The translations under genes and the position numbers were made by a program. From assembly GCA_963682025.1 (NCBI GenBank), contig OY821517.1:52092162-52156161 (forward strand): a stretch of 64,000 nucleotides of DNA. The letters run 5' to 3'. Each line of letters begins with the position of its first letter. The first letter of the stretch is position 1. The notes beneath the pieces are model-generated. The model saw nothing but the letters and a program-made list of their open reading frames with translations. It made no database searches and had not been told where the DNA came from. The stretch comes from Cordilura impudica. Its lineage: Eukaryota > Arthropoda > Insecta > Diptera > Scathophagidae. This document shows, piece after piece, positions 1-11,281 of the stretch.

Positions 1-132
1 TATCTCTGAAGAAAACAACATATTTTTGAATTATCAAAAATAAAATTACCCAGCAGAAAAATTGTTTACTGGGGCAAAGAATTTTATGCAGTTAATAATC
101 GAAAATACGCTTAGAATTAAAAAAAGTAATAA

Positions 133-383
133 TCTATAATATTAATAGGCAAGGCAATTTCTTGTGACCGATGTAAGTTTCACAGTTTTACCCCGATTTT
201 GACAAAAAATTTATGATTTGAAAGGTATTTCATTTTAGCTGTTACCCAGATCTACAGATTTTCATCGTCTGGAATATTTTTTTGGAGTTATGATCGTTTA
301 AAGTTGCTACTAATACAAACATAAATGAAAATATAATATTTCCTAGAATTTGCACTCGAATTTCGAATGCTGGAATCTGCTAG
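133..383 (+). mobile_element. Family A Helitron-like element, short copy (A1)
   Basis: Family A copies start TCTATAATATTAATAGGC, carry 'tttcttgtgaccgatg' and 'atttgaaaggtatttc' near the 5' end, and finish with a hairpin (GCACTCGA / TCGAGTGC arms) 13 bp before a terminal CTAG. They insert between A and T with no target duplication. That combination (5' TC, 3' CTRR, subterminal hairpin, A^T target) is the Helitron signature. No protein is encoded. This copy has both ends but an internal deletion compared with the roughly 360-540 bp of longer copies. Confidence 0.8.
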
Positions 384-1167
384 TTATTATAATTGTACTT
401 TTATGTTTACAAAATATTTTTCTTTTAATTAATAAATTAATTCTAGCACTAGTAGGCAATTCCAATTCAATTTCAATTTTAGGTCCAATTTTATTGATAC
501 CATTACAAAAAAAAGGGCATAAAGATATGAAAATACAGTAGTTTTCTGATTTAACCAACATTCGATTGAGTTCCTTATATAGCGAACAAAAATATTTTTT
601 TGTACTCAGTTTAACGAACAAATATAATTTAAATTATATTGTATTTGAAAGAAAAACAATTCTACATTTATAGTTATTCCCAGTAATTTGTGACAAACAT
701 CACTAGAAACACAGGAGTAAAAAAATAGTGCCGTTATTGTTTTGTATTTTTGTTTTGCTTGAGTTACGATGGTTAAAAGAAAGATATTTGGGCAATTCAC
801 AACAGGTGTTGTATGTTGTATTTTGTATTAAAATACACAATATAATCATTTGTTGTGAACAGTCAGTTGTATTTTCATAATGAAAAACGTTTTCTTTAGT
901 AATTATCGATCCAACGAGGATAGGTCGCTTTGTCGCTTCTGTTATTTCGTACAAGAGAAAGCTTGTGTCGGTGTTTGCTTTTTGGTCATAAGATATACCC
1001 TGGAGTTTTGGTTACGTACCTCTTCCATTTTATTTTTGAATACCAAAAAAATGTTAAATGTTTTGGTTGAGACTGAAAGCGAAAATACATACTAAAAATA
1101 TAAACATTAATTGTTATATAAATATACTTTCCGACGTATTTGCATTATTTGCATTCTTTGCCATTTT

Positions 1168-1955
1168 TATACCCTATACCACTATGTGGTTTGGGTATAA
1201 TGACTTTGTGCTGCTGTTTGTAACAACCAAAAATATTTGTCCTAGACCCATCTTTAATTATACCGATCGAATCAGAATCACTTTCTGAGTTGATTTAACA
1301 ATGTCCGTCCGTCCGTCCGTCCGTCCGTCCGTCCGTCCGTCCGTCCGTCCGTCCGTCTGTGTGTCCATGTAAACCTTGTAATCAAACTACAGGTCGCAAA
1401 TATATTTTGATGAAATTTTGCAAATATGCTTTTGAACGCTATTGAAATTGGTGAGAATCGGTCCATGTTCAGACCTAGCCCCCATACAAATTACCCATAT
1501 GAAATCGACATAAATTGCCATAAGATCCAAATAGTCATATAGATCTTACTCAAATTGGGTTTGTATGCGTTCATTACATCCACTAATGAGTAGTCCAAAA
1601 ATGATCCCTTTGACCCCATATAGAGCTGCTTCCCGATCTTCACTTAAATCTATTAAAAAACAAAAATATTGCACTGATTCTTCTCAAATTTTGTTTGTAC
1701 ATATTTTTGCAAAATACAAGAGACTTTACCAAACATGATCAGGATCGGTCCATTTTTGGACCTAGTCCCTTTATAGATATAGATCCGATATGAACTTTTT
1801 CATATCTGCAGCCAAAAAAATTAATAAAAATCCCACTCAAATTTGGTTTATGCTTATTTTCTATATCGAAGTAGTTGGACCGAAAGATAGGGTCTCTAAA
1901 CCATGGTATAGGGTATCATATAGTCGGTCTAGACCGACTATAATTTTCTTACTTG
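1168..1955 (+). mobile_element. Family B DINE-1/Helentron-like element (B1), full length
   Basis: Reference copy for family B. It starts TATACCCTATACCACTATGT, has an internal (GTCC)n tract at 1303-1356 (about 13 units, the longest in the window), and ends with a perfect 24-bp palindrome (1919-1942) followed 13 bp later by CTTG and a T. A 3' hairpin at this distance, insertion in T-rich sites without duplication, a subterminal TATACCC repeat and a GTCY microsatellite all match the mini-me/DINE-1 non-autonomous Helentron group of Diptera. No protein is encoded. Confidence 0.8.
1303..1356 (+). repeat. (GTCC)n microsatellite inside B1
   Basis: About 13 uninterrupted GTCC units followed by GTCTGTGTGTCC. 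All full-length B copies have the same tract in the same place with different unit numbers: about 7 at 24858-24895 and 6 at 59458-59484 (as GGAC on the + strand). The tract belongs to the element and is not an independent microsatellite. Confidence 0.9.
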
Positions 1956-2780
1956 TTTATTTTATAATTATTTATGCTGTTAAAATTGTACGAATTTGTT
2001 TTTTCTTTTTCAAAAAATGTAGCATTCACTTGGGACTGATATGTTATGATACAACATACAACATTTACTAAACATAGCATATGAAGTTGTATCGTTGTAT
2101 CAGATTTTTCAATGAAAATTACCGATAACAATTTTACACTATTGTAAAGTAAAACACGATACAACAGATACAATGATACACAATACCCATTGTGAATTAC
2201 CCAATTGTTTTTGAAAAAAAAAAAAAATATTGATGATAACCAATAGCATTTGCGAGTAGCAGATCTGTGCAAAAAATATGGGTTACAAAGTACCACCGTG
2301 TGTATGATTTTAAAATCAAATGAAAATGTTTTGAAAAATGTGGAAAATACCAATTTTGGATCCAGAAATAGAAAAATTATACAACAGGGAGTATTTCCAA
2401 GAATGCAGAATACATGTTTTTTTGGTTTCATAGACAGCGTAATTCCTCTATTGATGCCTGTCTCTAGTGCAGTTTTACAGTTTAAAGCCAAAGAAATTCA
2501 TAAAAAGCATCATGATGGATATTTCAATGCAAGCCGCGGATCGCTGACTAGACTCAAAAAATATTTTAATATATGACTTTAAAAACAATGTGGAGAAAAT
2601 CACTCTTCAAATATGCAAAAGGTCGAACCAAAAATTCGACCGAAAATTTTTAATACCGACAAAACCGGCATTTTTTGGATGGCATTAAGTAAGTACTGTG
2701 TATAATGAAGTTTTAAGTTTAACGAACAGGCCTGACAACTAACTGGTTCGTTTAATCGGAAAACCACTGTAGTTTGTTAA

Positions 2781-3196
2781 GGCCCATTTACATGATACTA
2801 CTCAGTCGTATGATTTTTCGAAATAAAAATCCGATGAAATTCATCGGACTGTCATAAAGTCGTACCGAGATTATTTCTGCATACTTAAGCCATTTACACC
2901 ATCACACTCAAGTCTTATGAAAACAGCTGTTTACAAATTTATTTTGAAAATTGATATTTTAATTCTACTTTCTTTGTTTTTGTGTACCTTTTTTTAATAT
3001 TACAAAAAAAAAACAACAACTCTGGTCCGATGAAAATGACAAGTTTTTAGAAATGTTTCTAAAATCATCAGATTTCGAAAATAAAATCCTACAGACTGCC
3101 AATTTCATAACATAAGGTTTTTACATGATACGACTCTTTCATAATACTCGACTTTTTGACAGGTCGCATTACAAAGTGTTATGGTGTAAACTGGCC
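2781..3196. mobile_element. Possible MITE with GGCC..TTTACA inverted ends
   Basis: Left end GGCCCATTTACATGATAC and right end (reverse complement) GGCCAGTTTACACCATAA pair over about 14 of 18 positions. A second subterminal echo, 'tacatgatacgactct' near 3122, lies inside. It abuts the right end of the Tigger relic. The flanks (TTAA left, TTTA right) do not give a clean duplication, so the boundaries are tentative. Confidence 0.45.
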
Positions 3197-4049
3197 TTTA
3201 TATGTATTTTTATTATCCCTATTTTTCTAATAAGAAAGGAAAAGTGTAGTTAAGTTATTTTGAAACTAAAAGCAGTGTCATGTCTGTCACATTACAAAAT
3301 ATTTCTTTTTACTATAATTTATTTCAGAATTCATGTTTTTTATAAGCTTTACTAATAAACTAGCTCTTATATTAACTATAAGCAACTGTTTCTTATTTGT
3401 CCTACTAATAACTTCAGATATTTTTTGTGTTTCATAAACATCCCCTAAAATAATGTCTGCTAGTTATGATGTCTGTCACGACTGCTTTTTGTCCCCAATT
3501 ACTAATAACAATAATACTTTCTCTCTTTTTCTAATAGTAAATATGTTGTTCATGTCCGTCTGCATAGTTTTGTATACTCGTATTTTTATGAACATTGAAA
3601 AAGGTTTTACTTTTAGGAATAATATTTATTAAAAATTTAGATTTTTAGTTGTATCAACAAGTAAATATTTTTATACCCTCCAGAGTGCATAGAGTTCAAT
3701 AATGTTATTTTACGGCACTGGGTGTAAGAATCGTTTGCGATTAAAAGACAGTAGCTCAGCAACATATTCATACGCAGAACGAGCTGTGATAATAGTGCAA
3801 GATTTGTTTTCGCTATCGAAATCAACGCGATCACTAAACTTAACCCCACCGTCTTAGGTCCTGAGAATACATGTGTCAACTTTTTTAGTATGGTCTGAAA
3901 GCTAAAACTATCCTCTGTCGACTCAAGTCGGTCTTAAAAAAATCGGTTGGAAAATGTGGAAAATGTTGGAAAAAAATAAAAATGGTACATATATATCCCA
4001 TTGGTCGTGAAAAGGTTAAAATTTACTTGTATTATTTCTTGTAACTGTG
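3197..4049. other. Intron sequence without recognised gene
   Basis: AT-rich sequence with no family motif I can name. A TTTATACCCTCC start at about 3670 resembles the 5' end of the D2 repeat (47474) but the match stops after about 15 bp. The open frame at 3637-3879 on the minus strand shows no domain I recognise. Confidence 0.4.
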
Positions 4050-4663
4050 ACAAGGCCATAGGATGAACGCTATTGAAATTGGTGAAAATCGGTTAATGTA
4101 CAGACCTATTCCCAATAAAAATGGCTCCTATGAGATCGACTTAAATGGCCATAATATCCAAATAATCATATAGATCTCGGTCAAATTGGGTTTGGTTATG
4201 TTTATTATATCCATTTATCAGTAGTCCAAAAATATACCATATAGGACAATTCTTAGTTATAGCCCCCATATGAAGCTGATTCCCGAACTTCACTTAAATC
4301 TATCAAAAAACAAAAATGTTGCACATATTTTTCTCAAATTTTGTTTGTATATGTTTTGCAAAAATAACTGACCTTACCAAATATAACAAATTTACCAAAT
4401 AGTAAATTTAATAATGTGTATAATTTTTTTATGTATGTGTTAGTAGCAACTTTAAATGCAATTTACTCTACAAACCGGCTAAAAAGAAATACCTTTCAAA
4501 TAATACACGTTTGGTCAAAATCGGGATAAATCACCTAGCCTATTTATAGTATAGATGTCACTCAAATTTGGTTTATGCTTATTTTCTATATCCACTTAGG
4601 TGGACCGAAGAAATAGGGTCTCTAAGCCATGGTATAGGGTATCGATTATAATTTTCTTACTTG
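4050..4663 (+). mobile_element. Family B element, 5'-truncated (B2), with embedded family A fragment
   Basis: It begins at the internal 'cataggatgaacgctattg' block and runs to ..CTTACTTG at 4663. The terminal palindrome is half lost (only 'gattata' remains). Between about 4393 and 4554 it carries a minus-strand piece of family A ('ttagtagcaactttaaatgc' .. 'atagat'), so an A element or fragment entered this B copy and part of B was lost. Confidence 0.7.
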
Positions 4664-4795
4664 TTAATATTTGATCATTTTACTGATATATGGCACAACA
4701 AAAATTGCAAAGATATTTAGTCAAGACTAATTTAAAGCTTTTTTTAAAATCGCATAATTTTTAAGTCCTTAAAATATTGCAAAGTTGATCCTATT

Positions 4796-5595
4796 TATAC
4801 CCTATACCACTATGTGGTTTGGGTATAATGACTTTGTGCTGATGTTTGTAACTACCAAAAATATTTAACCTAGACCCATCTTTTATTATACCGATCGACT
4901 CAGAATCACTTACTGAGTTGTTTTAGCGATGTCCGTCCGTCCGTTCGTCCGTCCGTCTGTGTGTCCATATAAAGCTTGTAATCAAAGTACAGGTCGCAAA
5001 TATGGATATATTTTGATAAAATTTAGTATATAAGGTTTTGTCGGCCATAGGATGAACGCTATTGAAATTGGTGAAATTCGGTCCATGTTGAGACCTAGTC
5101 CCCATACAAATGACCCCTATGAAATCGACATAAATTGCCATAAGATGCAAATTATCATATAGATCTCCGTCAAATGGGGTTTGTATGTGTTTATTATATC
5201 CACTAATCAGTAGTCCAAAAATAATCCCTATAGGACAAATCTTCGTCATAGGCCCCATATAGAGCTGCTTCCCGATCTTCACTTAAATCTATCAAAAAAC
5301 AAAAATATTGAACAAATTTTTTTCAAATTTGGTTTGTATATATTTTTTCAAAATGTAACTGACTTTACCAAATTTGGTCAGGATCGGTCCATTTTTCGAC
5401 CTAGTCCCCATATAAATATAGCACCCGATATGAACTTTTTCATATCTGCAGCCAAAAAAATTAATAACAATGTCACTCAAATTTGGTTTCTGCTCATTTT
5501 CTGTATCTAATTAGTTGCACCGGAGATATAGGGCCTCTAAACCATGGTATAGGGTATCGTATAGTCGGTCTAGACCGACTATAATTTCTTACTTG
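4796..5595 (+). mobile_element. Family B element (B3), full length
   Basis: TATACCC start at 4796, short GTCC tract near 4930-4955, terminal palindrome near 5560-5583 and ACTTG end at 5595 followed by T. Full length at 800 bp. It lies tail to tail with B4 across about 285 bp. Confidence 0.85.
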
Positions 5596-5601
5596 TTTTT
5601 T

Positions 5602-5663
5602 ATGGTATTGAGTTGAAGACACAAGTAGAGGGTATTAAAGATTCGGCACAGCCGCCTTTAACA
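5602..5663 (+). repeat. Small shared repeat, inverted copy at 15726-15785
   Basis: 'gtagagggtattaaagattcggcacagccg' is matched on the opposite strand near 15726-15785. The shared motif AAAGATTCGGCA.AGCCG is about 17 bp. It looks like the 5' part of another dispersed fly repeat. The next 90 bp hold a local duplication of about 50 bp (5668-5698 and 5718-5748). Confidence 0.4.
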
Positions 5664-5881
5664 CATTTACTTGTTTTTAATTTATATAATTTATTAAGAA
5701 TAAATTTAATACACTCACTTGTTTTTAATGTATTTAATTTATTAAGAATTAATTAAATAATTTATTTGTATTATAAATTGAAGAAGACCTTTCAACGTCT
5801 GTTAAGGTATTTCAAATATAAAAAGAAATTTTAATTGCAGAACACAGAGTTCAAAGAACAAAAATATATTCTGCAATAAAA

Positions 5882-6603
5882 CAAGAAAGAAAAATATATT
5901 CGGTCTAGACCGACTATATGATACCTTATACCATGTGTTTAAAGACCGTATCTCTTTGGTCCAACTATTTAGATATAGAAAATAAACATAAACTAAGTTT
6001 GAAAGGCCAGTTTTTTTCCTTGGGATATGAAACAGTTCATATCGGATGCTATATTTATATGGGGAATAAGTCGAAAAAAGGACCGATTCTGACCATATTT
6101 GTTATTTTTTGCAAAAATAATGTATACCAAATTTGAGAAAAATCTGTGCAATATTTGTGTTTTTTTATAGATTTAAGTGAAGATTGGGAATTAGCTTCAT
6201 ATGGGGGATATGACTAAAAATTATCCTATAGGGTTTATTTTTGAACTACCCAATTTGACCAAAATCTATATGATAATATTGATATTATGGCAATTCAAGT
6301 CGATCTCATAGGGGTCATTTGTATGGGGACTAGATCTGAACATGAACCGATTTTCACCAGTTTCACTAACGTACGCGCTATGGCCTATAGAAGTTTACAT
6401 GCCAAATTTCATCAAAATATGTTAACATTTGCGAACTGGCAGTCGGACGGACGGACGAATGGACATACATCGCTAAATCGACTCAGAAAGTGATTCTGAG
6501 TTGATCGGTACAATTAAAGTTGGGTCTAGGTCAAATATATTTGGTAGTTTCAAACATCAGCACGAAGTCATTATACTCTGTCCACATAGTGGTGTAGGGT
6601 ATA
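5882..6603 (-). mobile_element. Family B element (B4), somewhat diverged
   Basis: Minus-strand copy: degenerate CAAGAAAG end at 5882, eroded palindrome 'cggtctagaccgactatat', internal GGAC tract reduced to about two units (6445-6455), and TATA end at 6600-6603. Shorter and more diverged than B3. Confidence 0.8.
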
Positions 6604-7196
6604 AATATATATAAATATCTCTAGGAATTTCTTACATATTTTTAAATTGTTGACATAGGCGAAAAAAGGCCGATCTGTGGGGTGTTAAACCCCTTCCCCA
6701 AAAAAATGTAGGCACTTCCAGAAAAATTTTTTATATACTTAATATCTTTTAAATTTGACACTTTTACCTAAAACTAAAAATTTTTTTAAGATTTATTAAA
6801 TTTATTTAAAGAAATTAATGAATTAAAAATTAAAGGGTAGAAATGACATTTACTGATTTTAAATTTAATTGTTTTGGTTTTTTAAAGAATTTTATAATAT
6901 GAAATTATATTGATGTTATGTTTTAATGCAGCTGATATCGCTCATTAGTCAAAAAACCCGATTTTTGAGTTATTGATAGAGTGTAATTCGTTTTATCATG
7001 CTTCTTTTAGTGTAAAAGATTCGTGTTAATATATTGCGTACTCAGAGGAGAATATTATTAACTATGTTTTTTTATTTAGGGTCTACAGCCAATCTCGCCC
7101 ACCAGCATAACGCAGTAGCTACGCCGGTGTTTCTTGATATTTGTTCAAAATACCATTTTATGTTTTCTATTAATGCGTTCAACTATTTAAATCTAA
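6604..7196. other. Intron sequence, nothing recognised
   Basis: AT-rich and non-repetitive within the window. The open frame at 7034-7231 on the + strand has no recognisable domain. Confidence 0.4.
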
Positions 7197-7557
7197 TCTA
7201 TAATATTAATAGGCTAGGCGATTTCTTGTGACCGATGTTTTGTTCTACCGTTTTATCCCGATTTTGACCAGACGTATATTATTTGAAAGGTATTTCTTTT
7301 TAGCCGTTTTGCAGATTTACAGATTTTTAAATTTTTTCCTTTGTTTGGAGTAAATTGCATTTAAAGTTGCTACTAACCCATACATAAAATTATACAATGC
7401 TATGTGTGTGTTTATTAAATTTGTTAATGTGTTTGTAATAAAAATGAGTTTGTTTTTTTGTGTTGATTTGTGAATTGGCTATAATTGATTAGCATACCTT
7501 TAGTGTCTTTATTTAATGAAAAAATAAAATTTCCTAGAATTCGCACTCGAATATTAT
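7197..7557 (+). mobile_element. Family A element (A2)
   Basis: 5' TCTATAATATTAATAGGC at 7197. The body is close to consensus ('gattagcatacctttagtgtctttatttaatg'). The 3' hairpin is broken after GCACTCGAA, so the CTAG end has been lost or mutated. Confidence 0.8.
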
Positions 7558-7779
7558 CTAATAGTCTTGGTATTACTATTTTTGATCCTTTCTTATTTAT
7601 TAAAACATTTCACACATACATATGTGGGTAAAAAAAACCTTTTAAAAATAGAAACTGCAATAGATTTTAATAGCTTTTGTAACAATGGGAGGTTCCGTTT
7701 ATTGTTAATTTTAACTAATACTATGTTTTTCGTACTTAAATAACAACGAAAGGCTATTATAATAATTATTCATTTGATT

Positions 7780-8570
7780 CAAATATTGATTGCAAATAAT
7801 CCATATTTTGTTCAGTGTTATTTCTGTTCTTTAGTAATTTTTTGACTTCTTCATCTAAATCCAAATGTTCCACTTTACATTGATTTCGAATACTGGAAAT
7901 GAACGGATCACACGTTACCAGTGATATATTAAATAGATTATTTGTGGAATTTCGTGAAATTTTTAAAGTATTGTGCTCTCTAAGAAATTTTAATCCTTAT
8001 TCCTTTTTTTCTGAGCCTCCTCTGATAGATCTCCAGGTGCCACCAAATGATATTTAATGACATCTTCAGCATGATAAAGGTTTTTTTGAACAGTTGCAGA
8101 CATATTTCTCCCTGGGTACTTGGTTGTATATATTTTTGCAGAAGCCTTAGCATAATCTCCAAATTTTCTAGAGTCATTGCACGCAAGTACTTCTAGGATT
8201 ATTTCAAATCTGGAGGTGGATCTTTTATTTCAGATGCTGTTTCTGGATCTGAAAATAATCTTCTTGCGGTATTGCCATCATTTGTATTGCCTGACCCTTG
8301 TTTTGGCTGATCAATAATCAATCCAGATTTGCGATATTCATCTTGCACAAGTTTCTTTTTTGAACTTCTTAACTCTTTGTTGGTTTTGTTGTTTCTTATT
8401 GATCCTTAAGACCCAAAATCCAAATCATAACTGAATTTTAGTATGTGTTCCATAAGTCGTATTCTTGCATGTAGTGGTGATAATCCAAATTCATAGGCAT
8501 CGGTATTATCTAATGATTTTGTCGGGACTGGGTTAATTGGCTTGAAGTTGCTTGGCATATAATGCAGCTG
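7780..8570 (-). pseudogene. Decayed ORF of a multicopy arthropod protein family of unknown function
   Basis: Several minus-strand segments in shifting frames read as one family in the expected order: EFGLSPLHARIRLMEHILKF (around 8420-8500), KLVQDEYRKSGLIIDQPKQG then GSGNTNDGNTARRLF (around 8250-8350), a middle piece (about 8000-8190, ..EEAQ-type region scrambled), and REHNTLKISRNSTN..FNISLVTCDPFISSIRN (around 7880-7985). I recall GSGxTNDGNTARR and GLSPLHARIR as hallmarks of a protein family present in many copies in aphids and other arthropods, probably TE-borne. Stop codons and frameshifts make this copy non-functional. Its biochemical role is not known to me. Confidence 0.55.
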
Positions 8571-9993
8571 GATGTAGCCTTCGTGTTAGTCAAAGCCTGG
8601 CATACTTTTCCATCTATCATTGTCAGCATTAATTGGTAGCTTACTTCAATTTGCTAGCCATCTAACTGTAATGGTAATTGTTTTTCCAAATATCCTTTGT
8701 TTGCGTTCTACTAGTCGAAGGCTCTGAATATTCCAAAATCTTTTTCAATCGCAATGGTACAAATGATAATATATTCACATGCTACTGGTTTGTATTGTTT
8801 TTGTCCCGAAGAACCATCACATCCCCGTTTACTCACGACTATGTTTTGAGATTTTGAGTTTTTATTAATATTGTTTTTCGTTAATTGTTAGTACTAAATT
8901 AATTCGTAGGTTTATTCTGCGCGATAAGTTGTTCCTTCAAAATTTGAGCAGGAAAATTATGTTGAATACTATGAAAAGCTATAAAAAAAAACATTAAATT
9001 AGTGCTCAAACCGTTTTCGGTTAAATTAAAAATTTTCCAATTTTTTTTGGAAAAACTTCAGATAAAAATCATTTCAATTATGCGCAATCAAATTATCTAG
9101 CTAATGGCCATACAAAGTATCGTCAGTCTGAGTCCTTTAATGAATCTGAAACCTCCTTTATGACTGGATTTTAAACGGGTAAAAAAATGTATTTTCTGAA
9201 TTTTCATGCGTATTGCACTCATTTCTATTCGTAAAATTGTGTTTTATTTACTTTATTTTTCTGCTGAGTAGTTCAGATTTGCCTAAATCACCAATGAAGT
9301 TAACATATTTTGTAGCGTGTTCATGAAATCTTCATATAAAACTTAGCAGAACAGCAATAAAAATCAATAACATTTTTGAATTTTAATACTTTGCATAAGG
9401 TTCAATAACCTGTTAATTTAGACGTACACACAGAAAAGAATGACAAATGTTATTCACTAAATAAATAAAAACTGTCGGCACTCGATTAAAATTCGCAAGA
9501 ACTTTTTTATTAACATGTTTGTAAATTGTTAGTTTTTCAACTATTTCAGTTTTTTAAACTCATTAAAGAAATTGAAACAAATTAGTAATTTATAAATTTA
9601 GTTTAAAAAAAAAAAAATATGAAAAAACGTTAACACATTTTTGGAGTTTTCTTATGCCCGAATGACTTGTTCATCCATCTGAGATTGCTTCTTGGTTCGA
9701 ATAAACAAAATTTATATGTGCAATTTTAACAAATGCTGTTATTCGGTCTCTCGTTAAAACATGGATATAAGCAACCACTTCGTCTCCCTCTTGGAAGATA
9801 CAAATGTGGCCAAAAAAAATAATAATATGTAATATTTTTAATTCATGCATTACTTAGAGTATAATAATAGTTATGGCTACTATATGCATCTTTTAATATT
9901 TTTAAAGAACCGGAAATGGATGCAGATTCTACAAGAAACTTCACAATTGATAAAAAAAAAAACTTTAATGACGGAATATATATCTATAATATA
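8571..9993. other. Intron sequence without clear feature
   Basis: AT-rich. The first 250 bases may hold further remnants of the decayed ORF upstream of its recognisable motifs, but I could not follow a frame. No A, B or C family match. Confidence 0.4.
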
Positions 9994-10471
9994 TCTATAA
10001 TATTAATAGGCAGTTTTAAAATGATTTGGACCAAACATACCTCATTTGAAAGGTATTTCTTTTTAACTGTCCACTAGATTTACAGATTTGCACCTTCTGG
10101 AACATTTGTTTTTTTAAGTAAAATTCATTTAAAGTTGCTACTAACACATACATAAAATTATACAATGCTGTGTATGTGTTTATTAAATTTGGTAATGTGT
10201 TTGCAAAAATTGTATATGAAAAGCTCTGTGTTGATTTGAAAAATTTTTGATATAAAACAAATAACGACAATAACGCAATCGAATTTCATTATAATAATTG
10301 CATATCACAAGCCCTGTGTTGAATTGTGAATTGTTTAAAATTGGCATACCTTAAGGTCGCATACATGGAGTTCTTATTTCTGTGTGGTCAACAAATATTT
10401 ATAATAAAATAAATTTAATGAATTAAAATAATTTTTGAAAGGAATAAATTTCGAGTTCTGGGCTCTGCTAG
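9994..10471 (+). mobile_element. Family A element (A3)
   Basis: TCTATAATATTAATAGGCAG at 9994 preceded by A; ..GGGCTCTGCTAG ends at 10471 followed by T. This subtype has the 'tgtgtggtcaacaaatatttataat' insertion also seen in A8 and A10. The 3' hairpin left arm is eroded ('ggaataaatttcgag'). Confidence 0.8.
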
Positions 10472-10799
10472 TTTTAAATGCATACATATCTTTTAAAATT
10501 TTTAAAGAACCGGAAAGGGAGGCATATTCTATAAGAAATTTCATGGTTGATAAAAAAAACCTTTAATGAAATATCTGAATAATAATAATAATATGAAATT
10601 TTATTATGTTCCCGTTATTTGCTCGCATATTATGTAGGCTCGAGGATAAAATGTTCTCAATTTAGCCCTACTTTAATTTATTTTTTTAATGACTAATTTT
10701 AATATTAATAATAATGCATAATTTTTAATAAGAAAACATTATGAAAAATCAAAATTCAGTATGATGAGCTCAATAAATTGGCAATTAATTAATTCTTAA

Positions 10800-11281
10800 T
10801 TAGCAGATTCCAGCCCTCGAAATTCGAGCGCAAATTCTAGGAAATTTTACTTTTTCATTAAATAAAGACCCTAAAAGTATGCTAATCAATTATAGCCAAT
10901 TCACAAATCAACATAAAAAACAAACTCATTTTTATTAGAAACACATTGACAAATTTAATAAACACACACATATCATTGTATAATTTTATGTATGTGTTAG
11001 TAGCAACTTTAAATGCAATTTACACAAAATAAAAGGAAAAATTTAAAAATCTGTAAATCTGCAAATCGGCTAAAGAGAAATACCTTTCAACTAATATGCA
11101 CTTGGTCAAAATCGGGATAAAACGGTAGAACAAAACACCAGCCACAAGAAATTTAAAAATCTGTAAATCTGCAAATCGGCTAAAGAGAAAAACATTTCAA
11201 CTAATATGCACTTGGTCAAAATCGGGATAAAACGGTAGAACAAAACACCAGCCACAAGAAATCGCCTGTTAATAATATAGA
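10800..11281 (-). mobile_element. Family A element (A4) with a 110-bp internal tandem duplication
   Basis: 3' end (CTAA on its own strand) at 10800 and 5' TATAGA-type end at 11281. The 5' subterminal 110 bp are present twice in tandem: 11041-11150 and 11151-11260, nearly identical. Neither unit is a full element, so this is a local duplication and not a second insertion. Confidence 0.8.

Larger units (their letters stand above)
789..2203. mobile_element. MITE with TGGGCAATTCACAA termini nested in the Tigger relic
   Basis: The inverted ends TGGGCAATTCACAACAGGTG (left, from 789) and CCATTGTGAATTACCCA (right, ending 2203) are flanked by the 3-bp direct repeat ATT (786-788 and 2204-2206). It interrupts the Tigger reading frame just after MVKRKI. 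It contains family B copy B1 (1168-1955); without that insert it is about 630 bp and has no coding capacity. The superfamily is unassigned, though a 3-bp duplication would suit a PIF/Harbinger relative. Confidence 0.7.
536..2769 (+). mobile_element. pogo/Tigger-like DNA transposon relic
   Basis: The terminal inverted repeats match: CAGTAGTTTTCTGATTTAAC at 536-555 and its counterpart ending CCACTG at 2769. TA target duplications lie outside them (534-535 and 2770-2771). The coding remnant is on the + strand. An ATG at 769 opens MVKRKI, is cut by a MITE (789-2203), then resumes with a helix-turn-helix segment (VADLCKKYGLQSTTVCMILK, from 2251) and a tail ending ASRGSLTRLKKYFNI, the CENP-B/pogo DNA-binding region. 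A further piece near 2649-2693 reads FNTDKTGIFW, corresponding to the first catalytic aspartate block. Most of the catalytic domain is deleted, so the element is dead. Confidence 0.8.

Noticed and set aside
880..1288. Two + strand frames of 71 and 76 codons
   Set aside because: They fall in MITE and B element sequence; no start context and no domain.
1303..1360. GTCC array considered as a CRISPR-like or independent satellite
   Set aside because: No spacers; it is the fixed internal microsatellite of family B.
1949..2491. 180-codon minus-strand frame
   Set aside because: It runs through the end of B1, the MITE and antisense Tigger sequence; no domain and no coherent element on that strand.
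2250..2576. 108-codon frame first considered a host DNA-binding gene
   Set aside because: It lies between Tigger TIRs with TA duplications and matches only the pogo/CENP-B helix-turn-helix region; it is a transposon relic.
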